This document shows, one piece after another, positions 1 to 8,105 of a stretch of DNA of 64,000 nt (its first letter is position 1; the number at the start of each line of letters is the position of its first letter). Position numbers and translations under genes: made by a program. Origin of the DNA: Lichenicoccus sp965277665 (GTDB lineage Bacteria; Pseudomonadota; Alphaproteobacteria; Acetobacterales; Acetobacteraceae); assembly GCF_965277665.1 (NCBI RefSeq), contig NZ_OZ255835.1, positions 620,001 through 684,000 on the forward strand, in the 5' to 3' direction. The notes below the pieces were generated by a model that had not been told where the DNA came from, made no database searches, and saw nothing but the letters and a program-made list of their open reading frames with translations.

Positions 1-1307
1 TGCAGCAGGTGCGACAAGTGATGCGCTATTGCGGCGAGCACGGCATCAAGGTGGTGCCGCGTGGCGCCGGCACGTCGCTGTCGGGCGGCGCGTTGCCGCT
101 GGCCGACGGCGTCCTGCTCGGCATGGGCAAGTTCAGGCGCATCCTGGAGATCGACATTCCCAACCGCTGCGCGGTGGTGCAGCCGGGGGTCACCAATCTC
201 GCCATCACCCAAGCGGTGCAGGACCAGGGCTTCTATTACGCACCCGATCCGTCGAGCCAGATCGCCTGCACCATCGGCGGCAATGTCGGCGAGAATTCCG
301 GCGGGGTGCACTGCCTGAAATACGGCCTGACCACGAACAACGTGATCGGCATCGAGATGGTCACCATCTCGGGCGAGGTGGTGCGCCTCGGCGGCAAGCA
401 TTTCGACGCCGCCGGCTACGACCTGCTCGGCGTGATGGTCGGCTCCGAGGGGCTGCTGGGCGTGGTGACCGAGGTGACGGTGCGCCTGCTGCCGAAGCCG
501 CCGGGCGCGCGGGCGCTGCTAATCGGCTTTCCGAGCGTCGTCGGCGCCGGCGAATGCGTGGCCGCGATCATCGGCGCCGGGATCATCCCGGGCGGCATGG
601 AAATGATGGACCGGCTCGCGGTGCAGGCGGCGGAGGCGTTCGTGCATGCCGGCTACCCGCTGGACGCCGAGGCGCTGCTGATCGTCGAGCTCGACGGCTG
701 TGCCGCCGAGATCGACCATCTCGTGGCCGCCGTCGAGGATATCGCAGGGCAGCATGGCGCGACCAGTTGCCGGGTCAGCCGCAACGAGGCGGAGCGGCTG
801 AACTTCTGGGCCGGGCGCAAGGCGGCGTTCCCCGCGGTGGGGCGCCTCTCGCCCGACTATTACTGCATGGATGGCACTATCCCGCGCCGCCGCCTCGGCG
901 ATGTGCTGGCGCGCATGAAGCAGATGCAGGGCCAGTACGGCCTGCGCGTCGCCAACGTGTTCCATGCCGGTGACGGCAACCTGCATCCGCTGATCATGTA
1001 CGACGCCAACAACCCGGGCGAGCTCGAGCGCGCCGAGGCATTCGGCAACGACATCCTGCGGCTGTGCGTCGAGGTCGGCGGCGTGCTGACCGGCGAGCAT
1101 GGGGTCGGTGTCGAGAAGCGCGACCTGATGGGCACGATGTTCGACGAGACCGATCTCGAGCAGCAGCAGCGGCTGAAATGCGCGTTCGACCCGGACAGCC
1201 TGCTGAACCCGGGCAAGGTGTTTCCGCAGCTCTGCCGGTGCGCCGAGCTGGGACGCGTGCACGTGCATGCGGGGCGGACCCGGTTTCCCGAGCTGCCGCG
1301 GTTCTGA
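1..1307 (+). CDS. glcD: Glycolate oxidase subunit GlcD, 5' end missing
   Basis: FAD subunit of glycolate oxidase (glycolate to glyoxylate). The reading frame is open from base 3 and has no stop before the window edge, so the gene begins upstream. About 432 residues follow the first in-frame GTG, against roughly 490-500 for full GlcD, so about 60 N-terminal residues are missing. Visible are the PCMH-type FAD-binding core (PRGAGTSLSGGA near the start, IGGNVGENSGG at about residue 90) and the FAD-oxidase C-terminal domain with HAGDGNLHPL and LTGEHGVGVEK. It is followed after 14 bases by glcE and then glcF, the usual operon order. Identity is secure; only the start lies outside the window. Confidence 0.93.
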   Translation, partial: QQVRQVMRYCGEHGIKVVPRGAGTSLSGGALPLADGVLLGMGKFRRILEIDIPNRCAVVQPGVTNLAITQAVQDQGFYYAPDPSSQIACTIGGNVGENSGGVHCLKYGLTTNNVIGIEMVTISGEVVRLGGKHFDAAGYDLLGVMVGSEGLLGVVTEVTVRLLPKPPGARALLIGFPSVVGAGECVAAIIGAGIIPGGMEMMDRLAVQAAEAFVHAGYPLDAEALLIVELDGCAAEIDHLVAAVEDIAGQHGATSCRVSRNEAERLNFWAGRKAAFPAVGRLSPDYYCMDGTIPRRRLGDVLARMKQMQGQYGLRVANVFHAGDGNLHPLIMYDANNPGELERAEAFGNDILRLCVEVGGVLTGEHGVGVEKRDLMGTMFDETDLEQQQRLKCAFDPDSLLNPGKVFPQLCRCAELGRVHVHAGRTRFPELPRF

Positions 1308-1321
1308 CGGCGGCTCGTGGG

Positions 1322-2539
1322 ATGACCAGGTACCGGCCAGCCGATGCCGCCGAGGCTGCCGAGATCGTGGCCTGGGCGGCAGCCGAGGCGCAGCCGCTGG
1401 AGATCGTCGGCGGCGGCAGCAAGCGGAGCCTCGGCCGCGCCATGCGGGTGGAGGATATGCTGGATGTCGCAGCACTCAGCGGCATCCTCGACTACGAACC
1501 GTCCGAACTGGTGCTGACCGTGCAGGCGGCAACGCCCATGCATGTGATCGCGGCCCGGCTCGACGCCGAACGGCAGATGCTGGCGTTCGAGCCGCCCGAT
1601 TTCCGCCACCTGCTCGGGAGCACCGGCGAGCCGACCCTGGGCGGGGTGCTGGCGACCAACCTGGCCGGGCCCAGGCGCGTGCGGGCGGGTGCCGCGCGGG
1701 ATCATTTCCTGGGTTTTGCGGCGGTGAATGGCCGCGGCGAAACCTGGAAGGCCGGCGGCAAGGTGGTGAAGAACGTCACCGGCTATGATCTGTGCAAGCT
1801 GCAGGCGGGCGCTCACGGCACGCTGTCGGTGCTCACCGAGCTGTCGGTGCGGGTGCTGCCGCGCCCGGAGCAGGAATGCAGCGTGCTGCTGGTGGGGCTG
1901 TCCGATGACGCGGCGATCCCGGCCCTCGCCGATGCGCTGAACACGCCGCACGAGGTCTCGTCGGCGGCGCATCTGCCGGCGTTGGTGGCGGCGCGGTCGG
2001 GCGTGGCCGAGGTGGCGGGCGCGGGCGACAGTGTCACGGTGCTGCGGCTCGAAGGGCCGGCCCCGTCGGTGGCGTTCAGGGCCGACGCGCTGCGGGCTGG
2101 TCGCGGCAGCTTGCGCCTCGGCCACGAGTCGAGCACGGCGCTGTGGGCCGAGATCGGCGCGGTGCAGCCGCTGCTCGCGGACCATGACAGCCTGGTCTGG
2201 CGCGTGTGCCCGACGCCGTCCTCGGCGCCGGCGGTGCTGCGCGCGGTGCGCGCCGCGTGCCCTTCGGCCGATGCCTTCTATGACTGGGGCGGCGGCCTGC
2301 TCTGGATCAGCCTCGACGCGCACGAAGCCGGCGCGGATTGCGGGGCGTCGCTGGTGCGTGGAACCCTGGCGCATGCCGGCGGCTTTGCCACGCTGCTGCG
2401 CGCACCGGAGGCAGCCCGTGCCATGGTGCCGGTGTTCCAGCCCCAGGCCGGTGCCCTCGAGGCGCTGGCACGACGCGTCAAGGCCGGCTTCGATCCCGTG
2501 GGCGTGCTCAATCCCGGGCGCATGCAGGAAGGCATCTGA
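1322..2539 (+). CDS. glcE: Glycolate oxidase FAD-binding subunit GlcE
   Basis: Second FAD-binding subunit of the GlcDEF complex, 405 residues. The ATG (MTRYRPADAAEAAEIV) lies 14 bases after the glcD stop; the frame is open further upstream, but that part overlaps glcD and is not GlcE-like. The family signature is clear: LEIVGGGSKRSLGR for FAD phosphate binding, then GSTGEPTLGGVLATNLAGP and KVVKNVTGYDLCKL in the FAD pocket. The C-terminal end (FDPVGVLNPGRM) is shared with GlcD. The stop is two bases from the GTG of glcF, so translation is probably coupled. GlcE lacks the full C-terminal catalytic domain of GlcD, as usual in the family. Confidence 0.94.
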   Translation: MTRYRPADAAEAAEIVAWAAAEAQPLEIVGGGSKRSLGRAMRVEDMLDVAALSGILDYEPSELVLTVQAATPMHVIAARLDAERQMLAFEPPDFRHLLGSTGEPTLGGVLATNLAGPRRVRAGAARDHFLGFAAVNGRGETWKAGGKVVKNVTGYDLCKLQAGAHGTLSVLTELSVRVLPRPEQECSVLLVGLSDDAAIPALADALNTPHEVSSAAHLPALVAARSGVAEVAGAGDSVTVLRLEGPAPSVAFRADALRAGRGSLRLGHESSTALWAEIGAVQPLLADHDSLVWRVCPTPSSAPAVLRAVRAACPSADAFYDWGGGLLWISLDAHEAGADCGASLVRGTLAHAGGFATLLRAPEAARAMVPVFQPQAGALEALARRVKAGFDPVGVLNPGRMQEGI

Positions 2540-2541
2540 CC

Positions 2542-3822
2542 GTGCAGACCAGTTTCACCGAGGCGCAGCTCGCCGATCCGGATACCGCCGCCTCGGCCGG
2601 CATCCTGCGCTCCTGCGTGCATTGCGGCTTCTGCACCGCGACCTGCCCGACCTACGCGCTGCTCGGCGACGAACTCGACAGTCCGCGCGGCCGCATCTCC
2701 CTGATCAAGGACATGCTGGAGCATGACCGGCCGGCGACCGAGAAGGTGGTCAAGCACATCGACCGGTGCCTGTCCTGCCTGTCCTGCATGACCACCTGCC
2801 CGTCCGGCGTGAACTACATGCACCTGGTCGACCATGCGCGGCGGCATATCGAGCAGACCTACAAGCGCCCCTGGCGGGATCGCGCGCTGCGTCGGCTGCT
2901 GGCGCTGGTGCTGCCGCGTACCGGCCTGTTCCGGGCGGCCCTGCTGGCGCAGCGGCTTGGCCGGCCTTTCCTGCGCTGGATGCCTGCGCAGCTCGGCGTG
3001 CTGGCGTCCCTGGCGCCGAAGCGTGTGCCGCGCGCGTCGGCGATGGACCGTCCGCAGGTGTTCGCCGCCGAGGGCGCGCGGGTCAAACGGGTGGCGCTGC
3101 TGGTCGGCTGCGCGCAGCGCGTGCTGGCGCCGCAGATCAACGAGGCCACGATCCGGTTGCTGACCCGGCATGGCTGCGAGGTGGTGGTCAGCCGCGGAGC
3201 CGGCTGCTGCGGTGCGCTCACCCATCATCTCGGCCAGGATGCGCATGCGCCGGCGCGCGCCAACATCCTCGCCTGGACCCGCGAGATCGAGCAGCGCGGC
3301 CTGGACGCCATCGTCATCAACGCGTCGGGCTGCGGCACCATGATCAAGGATTACGGCTACATGTTCCGCAACGATCCGGCGCTTGCCGACCAGGCGCGGA
3401 CCGTATCCGCCCTCGCGCGCGACATCACCGAGATCATCAGCGAGATCGGCCTGCGCACGCCCGCGATCGCGACCGGGCAGCGCGTGGCCTATCACGGTGC
3501 CTGCTCGCTGCAGCATGGCCAGCGGGTGCACGCCGAGCCCCGAAGGCTGCTGGCGGCGGCGGGCTTCGAGGTGGTGGATGTGCCCGACGGCCATCTCTGC
3601 TGCGGCTCGGCCGGCACCTACAACCTGCTGCAGCCGGAGATCGCCACGCAGCTGCGCGATCGCAAGGTGCAGACTATCGAGCGCATGCGGCCGGTCCTGG
3701 TCGCCGCCGGCAATATCGGCTGCATCACGCAGATCGCGGCCGGCACCGCGCTGCCGGTGCTGCATACCGCCGAGCTGCTGGACTGGGCGACGGGCGGGCC
3801 CCGGCCAGCCACGTTGCCATAA
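2542..3822 (+). CDS. glcF: Glycolate oxidase iron-sulfur subunit GlcF
   Basis: Iron-sulfur subunit that carries electrons from the GlcD/GlcE flavins towards the quinone pool at the membrane; 426 residues from a GTG start. Two 4Fe-4S ferredoxin motifs are visible, with Cys at 25/28/31/35 and at 76/79/82/86. Two CCG-type domains follow (GAGCCGALTHH and LCCGSAGTYN), as in heterodisulfide-reductase-like subunits. The GTG is chosen because it lies two bases after the glcE stop and gives the normal GlcF N-terminus (MQTSFTEAQL); the upstream open frame is inside glcE. glcB follows after 45 bases, so glycolate oxidation feeds malate synthase. Confidence 0.95.
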   Translation: MQTSFTEAQLADPDTAASAGILRSCVHCGFCTATCPTYALLGDELDSPRGRISLIKDMLEHDRPATEKVVKHIDRCLSCLSCMTTCPSGVNYMHLVDHARRHIEQTYKRPWRDRALRRLLALVLPRTGLFRAALLAQRLGRPFLRWMPAQLGVLASLAPKRVPRASAMDRPQVFAAEGARVKRVALLVGCAQRVLAPQINEATIRLLTRHGCEVVVSRGAGCCGALTHHLGQDAHAPARANILAWTREIEQRGLDAIVINASGCGTMIKDYGYMFRNDPALADQARTVSALARDITEIISEIGLRTPAIATGQRVAYHGACSLQHGQRVHAEPRRLLAAAGFEVVDVPDGHLCCGSAGTYNLLQPEIATQLRDRKVQTIERMRPVLVAAGNIGCITQIAAGTALPVLHTAELLDWATGGPRPATLP

Positions 3823-3867
3823 GCAAACAAGCAGCCGCTCTCGCACGTATTTTGTTAGGAGAAGCTT

Positions 3868-6066
3868 ATGACCGGAGCGACGGAACGATCCGCCGATCGC
3901 AGCAAGCAGGCCGGGCTCTCGGTGGCACCCGCGCTGGCCGAATTCGTGGCGAACGAAGCACTTGCCGGGACCGGCATCGAGCCTGCCGCGTTCTGGAGCG
4001 GGTATGCCGCGCTGCTGGCGGAGTTGTCGCCTCGGCTGCACCACCTGCTGGCGGAGCGGGACCGGATGCAGGCCGAGCTCGACCGCTACCATGCGGCGCG
4101 GGCCGGGGCGTTACCCGATCCGGACGCGGAGATGGTGCTGCTGCGCCGGATCGGCTACCTGCTGGACGAGCCGGCGCCGTTCACCATCGACACCGCCGAT
4201 GTCGACGACGAGATCGCGATCCTGGCCGGCCCGCAGCTCGTCGTTCCGGTCACCAACGCACGCTATGCGCTGAATGCCGCGAACGCGCGCTGGGGCAGCC
4301 TGTACGACGCGCTGTATGGCACCGACGCGATCGCCGACGACGGCGCATGCGCGCGCGGGCGTGGCTTCAACCCTGAGCGCGCGGCGGAAGTGGTGCGCCG
4401 GGCGGCTGTGCTGCTCGACCAGACCGCGCCGCTGGCAGCGGGCTCGCACGCCGATGTCACCCGCTATGCCTGCGACGGTGGTGCGCTCGCCGTGCAGCTC
4501 GCGGATGGGAGCGCCACCCGGCTTGCGGACCCGGCGCAGTTCGCGGGCTTCGACGGAACGCAATCCGAGCCGCGTGCGGTGCTGCTGCGTCATCACGGGC
4601 TGCATGTCGAACTGCTGCTCGACCGCACCCACCCGATCGGCCGCAACAGCGCGTCCGGGCTTGCGGATGTCATGCTCGAGGCGGCGCTGAGCACCATCAT
4701 CGATTGCGAGGACAGTGTCGCCGCCGTCGATGCCGAGGACAAGGTGCTGGTCTATCGCAACTGGCTCGGCCTGATGCAGGGCACGCTGTCGGCGTCCTTC
4801 GAGAAGGGCGGCGAGACGCTGCAGCGCCGGCTGGCCGAGGATCGCCGCTACGCAACACCCGAGGGCGCAAGCATGACGCTGCCCGGCCGCAGCCTGATGC
4901 TGATACGCAATGTCGGCCACCACATGTTCACCGACGCGGTGCTGGACGCGGACGGCAGGCCGACGCCGGAAGGGTTTCTCGACGCGGCGCTGACCAGCCT
5001 GTGCGCGCTGCACGACCTCAAATCCGAAGCGCGCACACGCAACAGCCGCAAGGGTTCGGTCTATATCGTCAAGCCGAAGCTGCATGGTCCCGACGAGGTC
5101 GCGCTGACCGATGCGCTGTTCGCTTGCGTCGAGCGCCTGCTCGGGCTCGCACGGTACACGCTCAAGCTCGGCATCATGGACGAGGAGCGCCGCACCAGCG
5201 CCAACCTCGCCGCCTGCATCGAGCGCGCGCGGCACCGGGTGGTGTTCATCAATACCGGCTTCCTCGACCGCACCGGCGACGAGATCCATACCGCCATGCA
5301 GGCGGGGCCGGTGGTGCGCAAGGCGGCGATCAAATCAACGCCGTGGATCACGGCCTACGAGCAGCGCAACGTCGCCATCGGGCTGGCCTCGGGGCTGCGC
5401 GGCCGGGCGCAGATCGGCAAGGGCATGTGGGCCGCACCGGACCGCATGGCCGAGATGCTGAGCGCGAAGTCGGGGCATCCGAAGGCCGGCGCCAGCACCG
5501 CCTGGGTGCCGTCGCCGACGGCCGCCACGCTGCACGCGCTACACTATCACGAGGTCGATGTGGCGGCCCGGCAGGATGCCTTGGCGAACGACGAGCCGGC
5601 GCCGCTGGCGACGCTGCTCACCGAGCCGCTGCTCGGCAACGACCGGCCGGATGCGGCGTCGATCGCGCAGGAACTCGACAACAATGTGCAGTCGATCCTC
5701 GGCTACGTGGTGCGCTGGGTGGACCAGGGCGTCGGCTGCTCCAAGGTGCCGGACCTGGACGATGTCGGGCTGATGGAGGACCGCGCCACGCTGCGCATCT
5801 CCAGCCAGCACATCGCCAACTGGCTGCAGCACGGCCTGGTCGATGCGGCGCAGGTGGATGCGTCGCTGCGCCGGATGGCGGGTCTCGTTGACCGGCAGAA
5901 TGCGGACGATGCGCTGTACCGGCCGATGGCGCCCGACTATGACGGGCCGGCCTTCCAGGCGGCGTGCGACCTGGTGTTCAAGGGTGCCGCGCAGCCGAAC
6001 GGCTATACCGAGGCGACGCTGCACCGCTGGCGTCGGGAGGCGAAGCGGCTGCAGACAGTTGGCTGA
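3868..6066 (+). CDS. glcB: Malate synthase G
   Basis: Condenses glyoxylate with acetyl-CoA to malate; 732 residues, normal for the monomeric G isoform (about 720). The ATG has a good upstream Shine-Dalgarno (TTAGGAGAAG). Active-site landmarks are present: Arg347 in LIRNVGHHMF for glyoxylate binding, the GIMDEERRT segment with metal-ligand carboxylates, Cys624 in GVGCSKVP and the catalytic Asp638 in MEDRATLRISS. Positions 624 and 638 run seven ahead of E. coli C617/D631. It directly follows glcDEF, so the block turns glycolate into malate. No GlcC-type regulator is visible; it may lie upstream of the window. Confidence 0.96.
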   Translation: MTGATERSADRSKQAGLSVAPALAEFVANEALAGTGIEPAAFWSGYAALLAELSPRLHHLLAERDRMQAELDRYHAARAGALPDPDAEMVLLRRIGYLLDEPAPFTIDTADVDDEIAILAGPQLVVPVTNARYALNAANARWGSLYDALYGTDAIADDGACARGRGFNPERAAEVVRRAAVLLDQTAPLAAGSHADVTRYACDGGALAVQLADGSATRLADPAQFAGFDGTQSEPRAVLLRHHGLHVELLLDRTHPIGRNSASGLADVMLEAALSTIIDCEDSVAAVDAEDKVLVYRNWLGLMQGTLSASFEKGGETLQRRLAEDRRYATPEGASMTLPGRSLMLIRNVGHHMFTDAVLDADGRPTPEGFLDAALTSLCALHDLKSEARTRNSRKGSVYIVKPKLHGPDEVALTDALFACVERLLGLARYTLKLGIMDEERRTSANLAACIERARHRVVFINTGFLDRTGDEIHTAMQAGPVVRKAAIKSTPWITAYEQRNVAIGLASGLRGRAQIGKGMWAAPDRMAEMLSAKSGHPKAGASTAWVPSPTAATLHALHYHEVDVAARQDALANDEPAPLATLLTEPLLGNDRPDAASIAQELDNNVQSILGYVVRWVDQGVGCSKVPDLDDVGLMEDRATLRISSQHIANWLQHGLVDAAQVDASLRRMAGLVDRQNADDALYRPMAPDYDGPAFQAACDLVFKGAAQPNGYTEATLHRWRREAKRLQTVG

Positions 6067-6086
6067 ACGCACGGCAGGGGTGGCGA

Positions 6087-7001
6087 ATGCGAGTACTGGT
6101 CGTGGGCGCCGGCGCGACCGGCGGCTATTTCGGCGGCAGGCTGGCGCAGGCGGGGCGTGACGTCAGCTTCCTGGTGCGTGCCGCGCGGGCGGCGCATCTG
6201 CGCGCACACGGGTTGCAGATCGTCAGTCCGCATGGCGACGTCACGCTGCAGCCCAGGCTGCTGCTCGCGAGCGAAGTGCGCGACCCGTTCGATGTCGTGC
6301 TGCTGGCGGTGAAGAGCTTTGCCTTCGCGGCCGCGGTGGAGGATCTGGCACCGGCGGTCGGCCCGCAGAGCATGATCGTGCCGCTGCTGAATGGCATGCG
6401 CCATATCGACGGCCTGGTGGCGCGGTTCGGTGCGGCACCGGTCCTTGGCGGCGTCTGCAGGATCGCCGGGGACCTCGCGGCCGACGGACGCATCGTGCAG
6501 ATGACCCCGATGCACGATGTCAGCTACGGCGAACGCAGCGGCTCGCGATCAGTCCGCATCGAGCGGCTGGACGCGCTGCTGCAGGGTGCCGGTTTCGACG
6601 CCCGCCTGTCCGAGGCGATCGAGCGCGAGATGTGGGAGAAATGGCTGGTGCTGGCGACTCTGGGCGGGATCGGCTGCCTGATGCGCGGCACCCTCGGCGA
6701 TATCCTCGCCCAGCCCGGCGGCCGGGACTTCATCGGCCGGTTCCTTGATGAGGTCCTGGCCATCGTGGCGGCCCTCGGCCACGCCGCGGATGCCGCCTTC
6801 GAGGCGTTCGCACGCCGCATGTTCACCCAGCCGGGTGGGGTGCAGACCTCCTCGATGTATCGCGACCTGCAGAAGGGTGCGCCGGTCGAGGCCGACCAGA
6901 TCCTGGGCGACCTGCTGGCACGCGGGCAGGGTGCGGGTGTCGATGCGCCGCTGCTGAACGCCGCCTTCACCCAGCTCTCGATCTACATGAACCGGCACTG
7001 A
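6087..7001 (+). CDS. Ketopantoate-reductase-family (ApbA/PanE-like) protein
   Basis: NAD(P)H-dependent reductase of the ApbA/PanE family, 304 residues, starting at ATG 6087 (MRVLVVGAGATGG), 20 bases after glcB. The N-terminal Rossmann motif GAGATGGYFGG is clear, and the C-terminal helical domain contains the expected Lys in MWEKWLVLATLGG. In true ketopantoate reductases this Lys is followed at +4 and +8 by Asn; here these positions are Leu and Gly. Either the substrate is another 2-oxo acid or activity is altered. The position behind glcB suggests co-transcription, but a role in pantothenate synthesis cannot be claimed from context. Confidence 0.8.
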   Translation: MRVLVVGAGATGGYFGGRLAQAGRDVSFLVRAARAAHLRAHGLQIVSPHGDVTLQPRLLLASEVRDPFDVVLLAVKSFAFAAAVEDLAPAVGPQSMIVPLLNGMRHIDGLVARFGAAPVLGGVCRIAGDLAADGRIVQMTPMHDVSYGERSGSRSVRIERLDALLQGAGFDARLSEAIEREMWEKWLVLATLGGIGCLMRGTLGDILAQPGGRDFIGRFLDEVLAIVAALGHAADAAFEAFARRMFTQPGGVQTSSMYRDLQKGAPVEADQILGDLLARGQGAGVDAPLLNAAFTQLSIYMNRH

Positions 7002-7059
7002 CGTCGCTTGCTCCAGAGAGTTGAGACATGACAGAGCCAATCCATCCTGACGGATAGAG

Positions 7060-7524
7060 GTGGCCGTGCCAGCATCAGACGAGCGTCAGAAACGAATGGA
7101 CGCTTTCCTCGCTCTCATTCGATATGCTGAACACGGCAAGCAGGACCGGCCCGACGCCAATAATTCACTATACGGCGGTGGATACTTTAGTGACCTCAGC
7201 AAGCATCCAAGACTGGATGTATCAAAGTGGAACCATAGATCGTCAGCGTCTGGCGCATATGGAATTGTAAAGGGTCTATATGACGATGCCGTGAAGGCGC
7301 ATGTTGTCCACGATTTCTCTGAACGTTTTCAGGATGCGATCGCACAATGGCGCATCGCTAACAGAGTAGGTGCGCAATGGGATATCTGGGACGGGAAACT
7401 GGATGCCGCCTTCATGAAGCTTAACCAGACATGGTCTTCATTGCCCGGCGGGGCCGGCGAGGAGCTGACGTCTGACGAGGCCAAGCAGTACTTCTGGAAC
7501 CGTCTGGGAGAAACCGCTCCATAA
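7060..7524 (+). CDS. Lambda endolysin R-like lytic transglycosylase (GH104 type)
   Basis: Short 154-residue protein from a GTG start. It can be matched along its length to the lambda R endolysin, which cleaves the MurNAc-GlcNAc bond with formation of 1,6-anhydro ends. Matching blocks are QKRMDAFLALIRYAEHG (the Glu at about residue 26 fits the catalytic Glu of R), GGGYFSDLSKHPR, SASGAYGIVKGLYDDA, DFSERFQDAIAQ and TWSSLPGG. No signal peptide is seen, so export would need a holin, a secretion system or cell lysis. Its GC content is clearly below the neighbours, suggesting recent transfer. No other phage gene is next to it; an unknown small gene follows nine bases later. Confidence 0.75.
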   Translation: MAVPASDERQKRMDAFLALIRYAEHGKQDRPDANNSLYGGGYFSDLSKHPRLDVSKWNHRSSASGAYGIVKGLYDDAVKAHVVHDFSERFQDAIAQWRIANRVGAQWDIWDGKLDAAFMKLNQTWSSLPGGAGEELTSDEAKQYFWNRLGETAP

Positions 7525-7532
7525 AGTGGGCG

Positions 7533-8078
7533 TTGACGTTCACCTGCCTGACGGGGTTTTGCTGGCCGCAGGTCCTTTGTGCGCACAGCTTGCGTGTAGA
7601 AATATACAAAGCAAGTCTGATCTGCGGCGGAACACGCTTCTCCGAAGAAACGAAGGTCGTCAATTCGGTGCCGGTGTCGGTGCCTGTGTCACAGGTGATT
7701 ACAGCGCGCGCAGAACCTGGAATGACAGTATCTATAGATCTTAGACAAGTTAAAATACCGTACCCGTTTGAACTGGGATCTGCCAAGGGGCTGGCTTCGG
7801 TCGTGTCGGGTTGGCAGTGCAAAAAAACTCCGACAGGGCACGTTCTGGTATTGTACTATTATTGCCCTCAAGACCTTCGCGAAGACGTGCCGGCGGCGCT
7901 TTGCAGTTTCACCAGAGAATGGCTGCGATATGTCGCTCTGAATGGCAGCCTGCTGGATCGAGGCTTCTCCTTTGATGACATCCGCTATGACGCGCTCCGT
8001 GCCAAGCTGGGTTATCACGATAAACCACCGGACCAGGCGACAGACGATGATGGACACTTCATCGACTTCTTCCGCTGA
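7533..8078 (+). CDS. Unknown small protein after the lysin-like gene
   Basis: Not recognised. 181 residues if the TTG at 7533 is the start; other starts inside the first 40 codons are possible and the start is uncertain. The N-terminus (FTCLTGFCWPQVLCAHS) is short and hydrophobic and could be a weak export signal. The rest is soluble, with a run of V/S/P residues (VVNSVPVSVPVSQV), several Cys, and an acidic C-terminus ending GHFIDFFR. GC content is low, as in the preceding gene, and the two stand only nine bases apart, so they probably arrived and are expressed together. An inhibitor or immunity role is a guess from position only. Confidence 0.5.
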   Translation: MTFTCLTGFCWPQVLCAHSLRVEIYKASLICGGTRFSEETKVVNSVPVSVPVSQVITARAEPGMTVSIDLRQVKIPYPFELGSAKGLASVVSGWQCKKTPTGHVLVLYYYCPQDLREDVPAALCSFTREWLRYVALNGSLLDRGFSFDDIRYDALRAKLGYHDKPPDQATDDDGHFIDFFR

Positions 8079-8105
8079 GCCGTGTGGATCGCGGCGCGCC
8101 TCGCG

